The notes: generated by a model not told the origin, from the sequence alone. A stretch of DNA of 64,000 nt from an uncultured Clostridia bacterium (GCA_945876935.1 CAMCQA010000001.1:84092-148091), one strand, 5' to 3'. Shown: positions 50,951 to 61,218, counted from the first letter of the stretch. Program-made: numbers and translations.

Positions 50951-53770
50951 ATGAAAAAGTTGAATTCGAAAGATAAGCTTAAAATATTGTTTATATTGAT
51001 TCCGATATTTGGGGCAATAATATATGCTTTTTCAGACTATATTATTGATTATCTATGGTTCAAAGAGCTTGGATATGTGAGTGCTTTCTTTAAAAAACTG
51101 TTTACACAGTTAAAGATAGGACTACCAATATTCTTTGTTGTTACCATAGTATCCTACATTTATTTTAAGAGCTTGAAAAAGAGCTATTTTAGTAAGATTG
51201 CATCTGAAAAGATAGAAAATCCTAGGAAGATAAACGCTATATCTTGGTTGATGGGAATACTTTTAGGAGGAATAGCAGCTCTTGCAGCTTCATCAAAACT
51301 TTGGTTTAGTTTTCTTCAGTTCTCAAATAGCACTGACTTTGGATACTCAGATCCAATATTTAATCTAGATGTATCCTTTTATGTATTTAAATTAGACTTT
51401 CTAAAAGATTTAGTCTTCTTCTTTGTAGTATTACTATTTGTATATCTGATTTTGACAGGAATATATTACTTTGTGTTGATGGGTCTAAGACCACCTAGAG
51501 TATTTAAGAGCGAAAAAACAGGTTTTGAAGAAGCTGATAGATTTGATGCAGAAGAACAAAAACAGTATGAAGATTTGAAAGAAGAAAACTTAGGCGATAT
51601 TCTTAAGAGTAAGCTTGGTAGCTTCAAAACAGAGAGAAAGAAGCTAGATAATGAGAACCTTAAAAATATATTTACTATCGCTTCAAAACAGCTTATAGTA
51701 GCGGGATCTCTGATTCTCGTTTTAATAGGTGTAACCTTCGTTTTAAAACAATTTGATTTATTGCACAACCATAGAGGAGCAGTTTATGGTGCAGGCTTTA
51801 CTGATGTTACAGTTACCTTGTGGTCATATAGAATATCGGCTGTTCTTGCATTCTTAGGGGCAATACTTTTAATAATTGGAGTAAAAAAGCATAGTATAAA
51901 ACTTATTGCTATGGCGCCTGTAGCTATAGTTGTTGTTAATATCCTTTCTGTAGGTGCAGGAATTGCAGTTCAGAACTTTATAGTATCTCCTAATGAGATT
52001 TCTAGAGAAACACCTTACCTAGAGAGAAATATTAAATTTACACAAAAGGCTTACGGTCTAGAAAATATTGATGTAAAGGATTTCCCGGCAAATAACGGAC
52101 TTACAGCTGCTGATATAGCTAAAAATGATCCTACTATATCAAATATAAGAATAAACGATTATAAACCGACAGAGAAATTTTACAATCAGACTCAGTCTAT
52201 AAGACAGTATTATAAGTTCAATGATGTGGATGTCGATAGATATAACGTTAATAACGAGTACACGCAGACATTCTTATCTGCAAGAGAAATAGATGATGAG
52301 AAGATAACACAAACTTGGCTTAATAAACACCTAAAATATACTCACGGATATGGTATTACTCTCTCGAGAGTTGATACTGTAACTGCAAGCGGGCAGCCAT
52401 CTATGTTAGTAAAGAATATTCCACCAAAGTCAGATGTGGAAGAAATCGATTTAACGAGACCTGAAATTTACTTTGGTGAAAGTACAGATGACTATGCCGT
52501 AGTTGGCACTAATGAAGATGAGTTTGATTATCCTGATGGAGATAAAAATAAATATACAAGGTATGAAGGCACAGCTGGTATAAAGCTTAATTTCTTTAAC
52601 AGAATACTTTTCGGTATAAGAGAAAAGAGCTTCAAGCTGATAGTTTCATCAAATATTAATAGTGACTCTAAGATTATAATCAATAGGAATATAAAGCAGA
52701 GAGTCCAAAAGATAATGCCGTATCTTGATTATGATAAAGAGCCATACATGGTAGTAGAAAAAGGAAGGCTATTTTGGATAATAGATGCATATACATCTAG
52801 CTCAAACTTCCCTTACTCTGAACCATATAAAATAAATGGTAAATCGGTTAATTACGTTAGAAACTCAGTTAAGGTTGTAATCGACGCTTACAACGGGGAT
52901 GTGGAATTTTACATAGTGGATGAAAATGATCCAATCGCTGCAAGTTTCAAGAAGATTTATCCGAAGTTATTTAAAGAGATGTCTGAAATGCCGGAAGAAA
53001 TAAGAAAGCATATAAGATATCCAAATGAGTTATTTAAGACTCAGGCTCAGGTTTATAGCAGATACCACATGGAAGATGCGAGTGTTTTCTACCAGAATGA
53101 AGATCACTGGGATATAGCCAAAGAAATCTACGGTACTGAGGAAGTTGAGATGAACCCAAACTACTACATTATGAATCTACCAGGAGAGAGTAATGCAGAG
53201 TTTGTAAATACAATACCGTTTACCCCTAAAGATAAGAAGAATATGACGGGTATTATGCTAGCTAGAAATGATGGTGAGCATTATGGTAAATTGGTGCTGT
53301 TTAAGCTTCCTAAGAGCAAGGTTGTTTATGGACCTAGACAGATTGAAGCTCAGATTGACCAGCATCCTGAAATATCAAAAGAATTTTCTTTGTGGAACAG
53401 TTCGGGCTCTGAATATTTCAGAGGAAATATGTTTGTAATTCCTATAGAAGATTCCCTTCTATATGTTGAGCCAGTATACTTAGAGGCATCCGAATCATCA
53501 ATTCCAGAAGTAAAGAGAGTCATTGTTGCTTATGGTGATAAGATAGCCTACAAGAATACTTTAGGAGAGGCACTTAATGCTTTATTTGGGGATGGTGCTT
53601 CTAATGAGGAAGAGAAATTGACTCAGGCTGGAGAGGAAACACAAGCTGATATTATAAAGAATATATCAGAAGCTTATGAAAACGCTGTTGAAGCACAGAA
53701 AAATGGCGATTGGGCTAAGTATGGTGAATATATGAAAGAGCTTGAAGCAGGACTTAAGAAGCTTAAGTAA
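50951..53770 (+). CDS. UPF0182 family large membrane protein
   Basis: 939 residues from ATG 50951 (TTGGAGG upstream, included in the TTG-started frame at 50939). About seven membrane helices occupy the first 330 residues, beginning LKILFILIPIFGAIIYAF. A large extracytoplasmic domain follows, with conserved UPF0182 segments such as ETPYLERNIKFTQKAYGL (near 352) and HGYGITLSRVDTV. A Glu/Ala-rich C-terminal helix ends the protein. Family function is unknown. It follows the zinc-ribbon gene by 18 bases, so they are co-transcribed. Confidence 0.9.
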   Translation: MKKLNSKDKLKILFILIPIFGAIIYAFSDYIIDYLWFKELGYVSAFFKKLFTQLKIGLPIFFVVTIVSYIYFKSLKKSYFSKIASEKIENPRKINAISWLMGILLGGIAALAASSKLWFSFLQFSNSTDFGYSDPIFNLDVSFYVFKLDFLKDLVFFFVVLLFVYLILTGIYYFVLMGLRPPRVFKSEKTGFEEADRFDAEEQKQYEDLKEENLGDILKSKLGSFKTERKKLDNENLKNIFTIASKQLIVAGSLILVLIGVTFVLKQFDLLHNHRGAVYGAGFTDVTVTLWSYRISAVLAFLGAILLIIGVKKHSIKLIAMAPVAIVVVNILSVGAGIAVQNFIVSPNEISRETPYLERNIKFTQKAYGLENIDVKDFPANNGLTAADIAKNDPTISNIRINDYKPTEKFYNQTQSIRQYYKFNDVDVDRYNVNNEYTQTFLSAREIDDEKITQTWLNKHLKYTHGYGITLSRVDTVTASGQPSMLVKNIPPKSDVEEIDLTRPEIYFGESTDDYAVVGTNEDEFDYPDGDKNKYTRYEGTAGIKLNFFNRILFGIREKSFKLIVSSNINSDSKIIINRNIKQRVQKIMPYLDYDKEPYMVVEKGRLFWIIDAYTSSSNFPYSEPYKINGKSVNYVRNSVKVVIDAYNGDVEFYIVDENDPIAASFKKIYPKLFKEMSEMPEEIRKHIRYPNELFKTQAQVYSRYHMEDASVFYQNEDHWDIAKEIYGTEEVEMNPNYYIMNLPGESNAEFVNTIPFTPKDKKNMTGIMLARNDGEHYGKLVLFKLPKSKVVYGPRQIEAQIDQHPEISKEFSLWNSSGSEYFRGNMFVIPIEDSLLYVEPVYLEASESSIPEVKRVIVAYGDKIAYKNTLGEALNALFGDGASNEEEKLTQAGEETQADIIKNISEAYENAVEAQKNGDWAKYGEYMKELEAGLKKLK

Positions 53771-53834
53771 TTTATTTTTTAGCAAGAAAGAACTTATTAA
53801 CATCTTGCAAATTTAAAAATTTAAATATCCAAAG

Positions 53835-53864
53835 GTATTAGTCGCAGCAAGCTGCGACTAATAC
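53835..53864 (+). promoter_or_regulatory. Perfect hairpin just upstream of the glutamine-synthetase gene
   Basis: GTATTAGTCGCAG (53835-53847) and CTGCGACTAATAC (53852-53864), 13-bp stem with loop CAAG, no T-run, ending 21 bases before the ATG. It may be a weak terminator of the UPF0182 operon or a leader element for the next gene. Confidence 0.55.
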
Positions 53865-53885
53865 TGTTTAATACAGGAGGAATAG

Positions 53886-55802
53886 ATGCTCAAATTTGAT
53901 TTAGATAGAATGCTATATTGCATACCACCGGAGAAACATAGCTTAGAGGAGCTTACTAAGATTTTTAGAAAACATCCCGAAGTTAAGTTCGTATCCTTTG
54001 TTGGAATAGATATGATGGGAAATGACACAGATGAAAAAATTCCTATCTCAACTTTCCTTGATGATTTTTATCAACTGATGGAAAAAGGTGTTCAAACAGA
54101 TGGCTCATCTGTAGTTTTACCTAAAATTGCAGATTTGAATAATGCAAAAGTTGATATCGTTCCAGATAGAGATGTAAATTGGTATGTAGATCACAATCTA
54201 ATAAATCAAGACTTAGATACGGGTCTTCCTGTAGGTACTTTGAGAATACCAGCATTTTTGATACATAATGATACTGATGAAGTGGGCTCTAGATCTGTTT
54301 TAAAGAGAAGCGTTCAAGTTTTTGAAGAGGAGACTCTAAAAGCTATGAAAGAAAACCCATACATCTTCAATCATATAGATGTAGATTCCTATGATGATAT
54401 AGAGGAGCTTGTTCTTACATCAGCTACAGAATTAGAATTTTGGGTGAAGACTCCAGATGACCAGAGGGATCTAGAGGAACTCTCAACAGCCCAAATGCTA
54501 AAAGAGCAGTATTGGAAGAGAACTGTAGGGCCTGTTAGAAGCGCCCTTGAGACATCTCTTATAATGCTTGATAAATATGGCTTTGGAATAGAAATGGGTC
54601 ACAAAGAAGTAGGTGGTGCAAAAGCTAAAATGAGCAGTGCTGGTAAATATGACCAAGTTATGGAGCAACTTGAGATAGACTGGAAATACTCAACAGCTCT
54701 TCAGGCTGCGGACAATGAGAACATGGTTAAATATGTAATTAGAGATGTATTTAGAGTTCATGGGCTAGATGTAACTTTTGCGGCAAAGCCGATGCCGAAG
54801 ATTGCTGGAAGTGGCGAACATACCCATCTTGGTGTTGCAGTTAAACTTAAAAACGGAAAGATAGTAAACATATTCAGCCCTACTGACTTACGAAAAGAAT
54901 TTGCTAGTCCTATAGGCTTGGCGGCTCTCATGGGTTTGATGAAGAATTATGAAGCAGTCAACCCTTTTGTATCGCCAAATAACGATGCTTTCAATAGATT
55001 AAAACCTGGATATGAAGCTCCTGTTTGCGTAGTAACTTCATTAGGGCATGATCCAAATATGCCTTCGAGAAACAGAACTATACTTATTGGACTTATAAGA
55101 GATATTTCTAATCCTCTTGCAACAAGATTTGAACTTAGAGGTCCTTGTCCAAAATCTAATACATACTTAGTTATCGCATCAGCGTATATGGCGATGTTAG
55201 ATGGAATAAGCGCAGCTCTTAGAGCAAATAAGATATCTTCTGACCTTGAATCCTCACTTTCAAAAGAATGGGGAGAAGAAGATTTTTACTTAGAAAGAGA
55301 TAGAGCTTACAGAAGTGAAAAGAATGTTTATGAAGACTATAGTGAAGAAGAGAGAGATAAGTTTTTTGGTAAGGCTCCAAGAACTGTATGGGAAAACTTA
55401 TGTGCTTTCGTAGATCATCCGGAAAAAATAGATGTTTTAAAGGTTGGCGATGTAATGACTCAGAAGACCATAGAATCTTTTGAAGCAGCCATTTTAAAGC
55501 AGTGGACTACGGAGCTTCACGATAGAATCATTCCAAATAACATGGAAGCTATAAGAAGTACAGTTAAGCTTCATAATGAAGAAACAGGTTCTGATTACGA
55601 TGATCAAGCATGGAAAGAAATTGATAATCTAAGAAGAGAATTAGGAAAGAATACTTTAGCAAAAGATTGTTTGCTAGAGAGAATTATAAAAGCAACAGAG
55701 GCTGGGGAGTTTCAGCTAGCATCAGATTTACAGGTTGAAATGCTTGAAAAGATGGAACTTTTAGGTCAGCTTTATACAAAGTACAAAAAGAATTTATTTT
55801 AG
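53886..55802 (+). CDS. glnA: Glutamine synthetase family enzyme with C-terminal extension
   Basis: 638 residues, longer than GS type I (about 440-470) and shorter than typical GS type III (about 700). The catalytic barrel is recognisable: FVGIDMMGND early, Glu-rich ELEFWV, the KPMPKIAGSGEHTHLGV signature (about 301-317) and FELRGPCP. About 150 helical residues rich in charged pairs follow the catalytic part. It probably makes glutamine from glutamate, ammonia and ATP, but altered substrate use cannot be excluded. AGGAGG precedes the ATG. serS follows after 17 bases. Confidence 0.8.
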   Translation: MLKFDLDRMLYCIPPEKHSLEELTKIFRKHPEVKFVSFVGIDMMGNDTDEKIPISTFLDDFYQLMEKGVQTDGSSVVLPKIADLNNAKVDIVPDRDVNWYVDHNLINQDLDTGLPVGTLRIPAFLIHNDTDEVGSRSVLKRSVQVFEEETLKAMKENPYIFNHIDVDSYDDIEELVLTSATELEFWVKTPDDQRDLEELSTAQMLKEQYWKRTVGPVRSALETSLIMLDKYGFGIEMGHKEVGGAKAKMSSAGKYDQVMEQLEIDWKYSTALQAADNENMVKYVIRDVFRVHGLDVTFAAKPMPKIAGSGEHTHLGVAVKLKNGKIVNIFSPTDLRKEFASPIGLAALMGLMKNYEAVNPFVSPNNDAFNRLKPGYEAPVCVVTSLGHDPNMPSRNRTILIGLIRDISNPLATRFELRGPCPKSNTYLVIASAYMAMLDGISAALRANKISSDLESSLSKEWGEEDFYLERDRAYRSEKNVYEDYSEEERDKFFGKAPRTVWENLCAFVDHPEKIDVLKVGDVMTQKTIESFEAAILKQWTTELHDRIIPNNMEAIRSTVKLHNEETGSDYDDQAWKEIDNLRRELGKNTLAKDCLLERIIKATEAGEFQLASDLQVEMLEKMELLGQLYTKYKKNLF

Positions 55803-55819
55803 AGAAGAGCAGGTGAAAT

Positions 55820-57091
55820 ATGTTAGATATAAAAAGAATTAGAGATGATTTTGATAAAGTTAAAGAAGCTGTTGAAAGAAGAATGCAAGGAAGCTATGGT
55901 ATAGAGAACGTTCCTGTTTTAGATAGCAAGAGAAGAGAACTTCTAGGTATTGTTGAAGCTAAGAAAAATAAGCAATCTACAGTTTCTAAGCAGATTCCAG
56001 CTATGAAGAAAGCAGGTCAAGATGTTTCTAGCATAATGGCAGAAATGAAGACTCTTTCAGATGAGATAAAAGAGCTTGATAGTGAAGTTGCAGAAATAGA
56101 AAAATCAATAAAAGAAGCTATGCTAAATATTCCAAATACACCTAATCATAACGTTCCCGATGGAGCAGATGATAGTGATAACGTTGAAGTTAGAAAGGTT
56201 GGAGAGCCTAGAAAGTTTGATTTTGAAGAAAAAGCTCACTGGGATATTGGTACAGACTTAGACATTTTGGACTTTGAAAGAGCAGCTAAGATCTCTGGTG
56301 CAAGATTTACAGTTTACAAAGGATTAGGAGCTAGATTAGAGAGAGCTGTGATGAACTTCATGCTTGATCTACACACTACGGAGAACGGATTTACAGAAAT
56401 TCTAGCACCTTTTATGGTTAACAGAGATGCTATGACAGGTACAGGTCAGCTTCCAAAGTTTGAAGATGATATGTTCCACGTTCCTGCCAAAGATTTCTTT
56501 ATGATTCCTACTGCTGAAGTTCCTATTACAAACCTTAGAGCTAATGAAATTATGAGCGAGGAAGAACTTCCACTATATTATACTGGATTTACTCCTTGTT
56601 GGAGAAAGGAAGCAGGATCTGCAGGTAGAGATACTAGAGGTCTTATAAGACAGCATCAGTTTAATAAAGTTGAGCTAGTGAAATTTGTAAAGCCTGAAAC
56701 ATCTTATGATGAGCTAGAAAGCCTAGTTAATGCTGCGGAAAAAGTTCTTCAGCTACTTGAAATACCGTATAGAATTGTTGCTTTAAGCGCTGGCGACTTA
56801 GGATTTTCATCAGCTAAGACATATGATATTGAAGTTTGGATGCCTAGTTACAACAGATATGTAGAGATTTCATCATGCTCAAACTTTGAAGATTATCAGG
56901 CTAGAAGAGCTAACATTAGATTTAGAAGAGGAAAAGAAAAACCTGAATTTGTTCATACATTAAATGGTTCAGGTCTTGCAATAGGAAGAACTGTTGCAGC
57001 AATATTAGAGAACTATCAGAATGAAGATGGTTCTGTAACTGTTCCAAAGGCTCTTGTACCTTATATGGGAACGGAAAAAATTGAAAAGTAA
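55820..57091 (+). CDS. serS: Seryl-tRNA synthetase
   Basis: 423 residues. The N-terminal coiled-coil tRNA-binding arm (about 30-100) precedes the class II core: motif 2 [25 protein letters not shown] (about 256-280) and motif 3 [18 protein letters not shown] (about 381-398). It charges tRNA-Ser and tRNA-Sec. No T-box leader fits in the 17-base gap upstream, so expression depends on the upstream promoter. Confidence 0.97.
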   Translation: MLDIKRIRDDFDKVKEAVERRMQGSYGIENVPVLDSKRRELLGIVEAKKNKQSTVSKQIPAMKKAGQDVSSIMAEMKTLSDEIKELDSEVAEIEKSIKEAMLNIPNTPNHNVPDGADDSDNVEVRKVGEPRKFDFEEKAHWDIGTDLDILDFERAAKISGARFTVYKGLGARLERAVMNFMLDLHTTENGFTEILAPFMVNRDAMTGTGQLPKFEDDMFHVPAKDFFMIPTAEVPITNLRANEIMSEEELPLYYTGFTPCWRKEAGSAGRDTRGLIRQHQFNKVELVKFVKPETSYDELESLVNAAEKVLQLLEIPYRIVALSAGDLGFSSAKTYDIEVWMPSYNRYVEISSCSNFEDYQARRANIRFRRGKEKPEFVHTLNGSGLAIGRTVAAILENYQNEDGSVTVPKALVPYMGTEKIEK

Positions 57092-57105
57092 GTGAGGAAG
57101 AAAAA

Positions 57106-58575
57106 TTGTATATTATAGCGATAATATTTGCTATCTATTTATTGATAATGCTCTGGATTGGAGGAAAGTATTACAGTAAGTCAGATGACTTAAGTGATTA
57201 TCTTTTAGGTGGTAGAAAGTTAGGTAGCTGGGCTACGGCTATGTCAGCACAAGCATCTGATATGAGCGGATGGCTTTTAACAGGTGTTCCAGGAACTGCA
57301 TATATAGTTTATCAGGGAACATCAGAAGCTATTTGGACAGCTGTTGGTCTATGGCTTGGAACATACTTAAATTGGAAATTTGTAGCTAAAAGACTGAGGC
57401 AATACACAAAAATCTCCGGTGACTCTATAACAATTCCAGTATTTTTCGAAAATAGATTCAGAGATAAGAAACATATTTTAAGTGTAGTTTCTGGGATATT
57501 TATAATTATATTTTTCCTAGTATACACAGCGGCACAGTTTTCCGCAGGAGGCAAACTATTTAATACAATATTTGGAATAGACTATCTTTGGGGAATGGTT
57601 ATCTGTGCAGTTATAATTTTAGGATACACAGTTTTGGGTGGATTCAACGCAGTAGCTATCACCGATACTATAATGGGAATAACAATGTTTATTGCACTAC
57701 TAGTAGTTCCTATAATAACAACTATTAAGATTGGTGGATTTGATGAATTATCATCTAGACTAGCAGCGTTGACACCCGAAAGTTTAGGGTTTTTCCCTAT
57801 GGATGGAGATAAGATAAACTCTCTACTTCTAGCTTCATCGCTAGGTTGGGGTCTTGGATATTTTGGACAGCCACATATCCTTACAAGATTTATGGCTATA
57901 GAATCACCTGATATGATTAAGAAATCAAGAGTGATAGCAATGGGATGGGTTACTATCACATTAGCAGCTGCAATCATTATAGGTGTTGTAGGAAAAGCTT
58001 ATATTCCAGGACTAGAAGATGGTGAGAGAATATATATGGAGCTGATCAATAGCATGTTCAATCCAGTTATATCGGGACTTCTTATGACAGCTATCTTAGG
58101 TGCTATTATGAGTACTGCTAGTTCTCAGTTGCTAGTTGCAGCATCTTCATTATCAACAGATATATATGCTACCTTAATGAAGAGGGATTTAAATGATAAG
58201 AGAATAGTAACTATCTCTAGAGCTACAGTTATCATAATAACGATACTTGCTATCTTTATAGCTATAGACCCAAATAGCTCTGTATTTTCACTTGTTGCTT
58301 TTGCTTGGGGTGGATTTGGTGCAGCTTTTGGAGCTATGATTCTGTTCGCTCTATTTTGGAGACGAATGACTTTGGCTGGAGCTATTGCAGGTATGGTTGT
58401 TGGAGGCGTAACAGATTTTGTTTGGTTTATAATGGAAGGTGGAATCTGGGATATTTATGAGATTATTCCAAGCTTCATCTTAGCTAGCATTTCAATTATA
58501 ACAGTAAGTCTTCTAACAAAACCACATCCTGAGATGTTAGAGGAATTTGACAAAGCGAAGAATGTGGAGTTTTAA
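57106..58575 (+). CDS. putP: Sodium/proline symporter, SSS family
   Basis: 489 residues with about 12-13 membrane helices. PutP-like motifs: DYLLGGRKLGSWATAMSAQASDMSGWLL (about 31-58), WTAVGLWLGTYLNWKFVAKRLR, and GILLTAILGA-type/ STASSQLLVAASS near 334-346 for sodium binding. It imports proline or a related solute with sodium. The start is TTG 57106, preceded by GTGAGGAAG, giving the conserved N-terminal helix. Confidence 0.9.
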   Translation: MYIIAIIFAIYLLIMLWIGGKYYSKSDDLSDYLLGGRKLGSWATAMSAQASDMSGWLLTGVPGTAYIVYQGTSEAIWTAVGLWLGTYLNWKFVAKRLRQYTKISGDSITIPVFFENRFRDKKHILSVVSGIFIIIFFLVYTAAQFSAGGKLFNTIFGIDYLWGMVICAVIILGYTVLGGFNAVAITDTIMGITMFIALLVVPIITTIKIGGFDELSSRLAALTPESLGFFPMDGDKINSLLLASSLGWGLGYFGQPHILTRFMAIESPDMIKKSRVIAMGWVTITLAAAIIIGVVGKAYIPGLEDGERIYMELINSMFNPVISGLLMTAILGAIMSTASSQLLVAASSLSTDIYATLMKRDLNDKRIVTISRATVIIITILAIFIAIDPNSSVFSLVAFAWGGFGAAFGAMILFALFWRRMTLAGAIAGMVVGGVTDFVWFIMEGGIWDIYEIIPSFILASISIITVSLLTKPHPEMLEEFDKAKNVEF

Positions 58576-58601
58576 GCCTATAGTACATTTAGGAGTAAAA
58601 T

Positions 58602-60035
58602 ATGGACATGATTTCTTATTTAACTAAATACGCCAAAGAAGACAATGTATCTTTTCATATGCCAGGACATAAAGGTTCTGGCATATTTAAAATGTGCGGT
58701 TTTGAAGATCAAATCAAATCTCTTGTAGATATGGATGTGACAGAAATCGTTGGAGCGGACAATCTTTATCATGCCAACGGGATAATAAAAGATATAGAAG
58801 ATAGATATCAGAAGTTATATGATAGTAAAAGAAGTTTTCTTCTTGTAAATGGGACAAGTTGTGGAATAGTGGCAAGCATTATGGCTTGTCTCGATAAAGG
58901 AGATAAGCTTCTGATGACGAGAGCCTCTCATAAGTCCGTTTATAATGGTGTTTATATGGCGTGTGCAGAAGCTGTATATGTAATGCCGGAAACTGAAAAG
59001 AGCTTTGATGTAATTGGGAAAATAAATCCGGATGATATTGAAAGAGCATTGGAGCGCGATGAAAGTATTAAAGCTGTTATGATAGCCAGTCCCAATTATT
59101 ATGGTATTTGTTCAGATGTGGAGAAAATAGCTGAAATAGTCCACAATTATGGGAAGATTCTAATAGTTGATCAGGCTCATGGCGCCCATCTCAAACTATT
59201 TGAGGATGTTTTGGGTAATAAAAATTCTCTTCCAAAATCTGCAGAATCAGCAGGAGCAGACATTGTAATAAACAGCACACACAAAACCTTAGCAAGCTTT
59301 ACACAAAGTGCAGTTTTAAATGTTATGAGCGACAGAATTGATTTTGAAAAGATATTTGATAAACTTCAATTAGTTCAAAGTACAAGTCCATCATACTTGC
59401 TTATGTTATCTCATGCTATGAATTTGAAAATAATTGAGGATAAGGGACAAAATTTAATAGAAAATTGGAATAGAAATATTGAATACTTTTATCAGAAAAT
59501 ATCACATGTAGAAGGTGTTGATGTTCTGGATTGTGAACTTCTTGATAAGACAAAGATAAATATTAGCCTGTCTAGGCTTGGTCTTTCTGGTGATGATCTG
59601 GAAAAGGAACTTCTAAAAAGGGGAATATATATGGAGCTTGTAACAGGTCATATCATTATGGCTATGACAGGCATTGGAAATACTAAAAGGGACTTTGATA
59701 GGCTCATAGAAGCATTTTATGAGATAAGTTACGATTATAAGTTATGTTCAGAATCTATTTGTGATACTATAAATCGTGATGGAGAAGGGTATGTTTCTAT
59801 TTTACCTGGAGTCTATATAGGCTTAGGAACGAAAGAAAAAGAAATTCCTTTAGAGGATTCTTTGAATAAAGTTGCCAGTAAAATGATTGCACCATATCCT
59901 CCAGGCATACCAGTAATTTGCCCTGGTGAAATAATAAATGAAGAGTGCTTGAGCCTTCTTATGAGAATGAGAAGAGAAAATAAACTTATCTATGGTATTT
60001 CAGATGAGGGGATGGTTCGCATATTTGAAGATTGA
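58602..60035 (+). CDS. Orn/Lys/Arg decarboxylase family, PLP-dependent
   Basis: 477 residues, the short form lacking the N-terminal wing domain. Motifs: FHMPGHKGSG (19-28), GTSCG (84-88), RASHKSVYNG (107-116), IVDQAHGAH (188-196) with PLP-ring Asp190 and His193, and the Schiff-base Lys228 in STHKTLAS. It likely decarboxylates a basic amino acid (lysine, arginine or ornithine) to a polyamine precursor; the exact substrate is unresolved. Its stop overlaps the start of the A24 peptidase gene. Confidence 0.9.
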   Translation: MDMISYLTKYAKEDNVSFHMPGHKGSGIFKMCGFEDQIKSLVDMDVTEIVGADNLYHANGIIKDIEDRYQKLYDSKRSFLLVNGTSCGIVASIMACLDKGDKLLMTRASHKSVYNGVYMACAEAVYVMPETEKSFDVIGKINPDDIERALERDESIKAVMIASPNYYGICSDVEKIAEIVHNYGKILIVDQAHGAHLKLFEDVLGNKNSLPKSAESAGADIVINSTHKTLASFTQSAVLNVMSDRIDFEKIFDKLQLVQSTSPSYLLMLSHAMNLKIIEDKGQNLIENWNRNIEYFYQKISHVEGVDVLDCELLDKTKINISLSRLGLSGDDLEKELLKRGIYMELVTGHIIMAMTGIGNTKRDFDRLIEAFYEISYDYKLCSESICDTINRDGEGYVSILPGVYIGLGTKEKEIPLEDSLNKVASKMIAPYPPGIPVICPGEIINEECLSLLMRMRRENKLIYGISDEGMVRIFED

Positions 60036-60529
60036 TAAGAGCTGAAGTTTTTATAGGCATATTTTTTTACACATTAGTGTTTTCTTTGCTTTTATATAAC
60101 TGCTTCATAGATTTTAAAATAGGTCTTCTGACTAATAAAATAAATGGATTGATAGTTATTTTTTCTTTCCTTTATAAGATATATATAGCTACTGTGGGTG
60201 TATCGTATTTTTATTGTGACTTAGCTAAGGATGTTTTATTGAGCTTCATAGTATATGGTATATTGGAACTATTTAGAATAGCAACAAAGAATTCTATTGG
60301 TGGTGGTGATATAAAAACTTATTCAGTTTTGGCATTTGTTTTCGGAATCCTACCAACAATTTGGATACTTGCCTTATCAAATTGTTTAGCAGTAGTTACG
60401 TATATGATTCACAAGGTATATAATTGTAATGAAAAAATTAGTTTGTATATCTTTGATAGAGGATATATAGCTATGGGACCATATATTTTCTTAGCAAGTT
60501 GTGTAGTTGTTGTGAGAGAACTTTTATAA
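60032..60529 (+). CDS. A24-type prepilin peptidase-like membrane protein
   Basis: 165 residues with about five hydrophobic helices. The two catalytic aspartates of the A24 family are present: Asp27 in the CFIDFKIGLLTNK segment and Asp93 in GGGDIK (GxGD motif, 90-95). The N-terminal methyltransferase domain of full PilD enzymes is absent, as in TadV/FlaK-like short forms. No pilin or secretion genes are nearby. The start is TTG 60032, overlapping the decarboxylase stop by 4 bases, so translational coupling is probable. Confidence 0.8.
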   Translation: MIRAEVFIGIFFYTLVFSLLLYNCFIDFKIGLLTNKINGLIVIFSFLYKIYIATVGVSYFYCDLAKDVLLSFIVYGILELFRIATKNSIGGGDIKTYSVLAFVFGILPTIWILALSNCLAVVTYMIHKVYNCNEKISLYIFDRGYIAMGPYIFLASCVVVVRELL

Positions 60530-60553
60530 AAGTATTTATTTTAGGAGGACGTT

Positions 60554-60700
60554 ATGAGCTTTCAGAGTTTTGGAGCATATGAGTGGATATCTGTAGGCTT
60601 TATTGTTGTAGGTATCCTTACTTTAATAGTTTATCAATTCAAAAAAAGAAATAGAAAAGATGATTTTGATAGACTGGATGATTGGGATTCGGATATATAG
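60554..60700 (+). CDS. 48-residue single-pass membrane peptide
   Basis: ATG 60554 with TTAGGAGGA upstream. The protein has one hydrophobic helix (about 13-27, VGFIVVGILTLIVY) followed by a basic cluster (FKKRNRK) and an acidic end (DDWDSDI). The strong ribosome-binding site and helix-then-charged-tail layout support a real gene. Function unknown; it lies 24 bases after the A24 peptidase gene. Confidence 0.65.
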   Translation: MSFQSFGAYEWISVGFIVVGILTLIVYQFKKRNRKDDFDRLDDWDSDI

Positions 60701-60747
60701 AGGTTTCGATATCATCAAAATTTAGTCTATTATTAGAAAATTAAACC

Positions 60748-60776
60748 TTGCAATTCAAGTATATTTGTGGTAGTAT
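60748..60776 (+). promoter_or_regulatory. Promoter for rplS
   Basis: TTGCAA (60748-60753), 17-base spacer, TAGTAT (60771-60776). Confidence 0.6.
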
Positions 60777-60784
60777 TGTATGGT

Positions 60785-60845
60785 TAGTACGGACGGTCCT
60801 CTGAGTACAAAAGGTACCAAGAACGTCTTTGAGGAGAGGAGGAAT
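60785..60845 (+). promoter_or_regulatory. L19 mRNA leader candidate
   Basis: About 60 bases between promoter and rplS with ACGGACGGTCCTC, AAGGTACC and ACGTCTTTGAGGAG segments able to fold together. Position and content fit the Bacillota ribosomal protein L19 leader. Not checked against the covariance model. Confidence 0.55.
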
Positions 60846-60849
60846 ACCA

Positions 60850-61203
60850 ATGGATATTTTGACAGCTATAACAAATGAATATCAGAAGAGCGATGTACCT
60901 TCATTTAAAGTAGGTGATACTGTAAAAGTACATATCAAGATTAAAGAAGGAAGCAGAGAGAGAATTCAGGTCTTTGAAGGTTTTGTGCTAAAGAGACAGA
61001 GCGGTGGTGTTGCAGAAACATTCACAGTAAGAAGAATCGCTTCAGGAGTAGGAGTAGAAAAAACTTTCCCAATCCACTCACCAAAGATTGAAAAAATCGA
61101 AGTTGTGAAGAGAGGTAAAGTAAGAAGAGCTAAGCTAAATTACATGAGAGAAAGAACAGGTAAGGCAGCTAAGATTAAGCCTGCTTACAGTGAAAACAAA
61201 TAA
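60850..61203 (+). CDS. rplS: 50S ribosomal protein L19
   Basis: 117 residues from ATG 60850 (GAGGAGGAAT upstream; the frame extends to 60829 without a better start). Full bL19: [29 protein letters not shown] region, [22 protein letters not shown], and [23 protein letters not shown]. It bridges 50S and 30S subunits. It has its own promoter, leader and terminator. Confidence 0.98.
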   Translation: MDILTAITNEYQKSDVPSFKVGDTVKVHIKIKEGSRERIQVFEGFVLKRQSGGVAETFTVRRIASGVGVEKTFPIHSPKIEKIEVVKRGKVRRAKLNYMRERTGKAAKIKPAYSENK

Positions 61204-61218
61204 ATTTGTATTTAAATT

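Noticed and set aside
55803..55819. T-box leader for serS
   Set aside because: The gap is 17 bases with only a ribosome-binding site.
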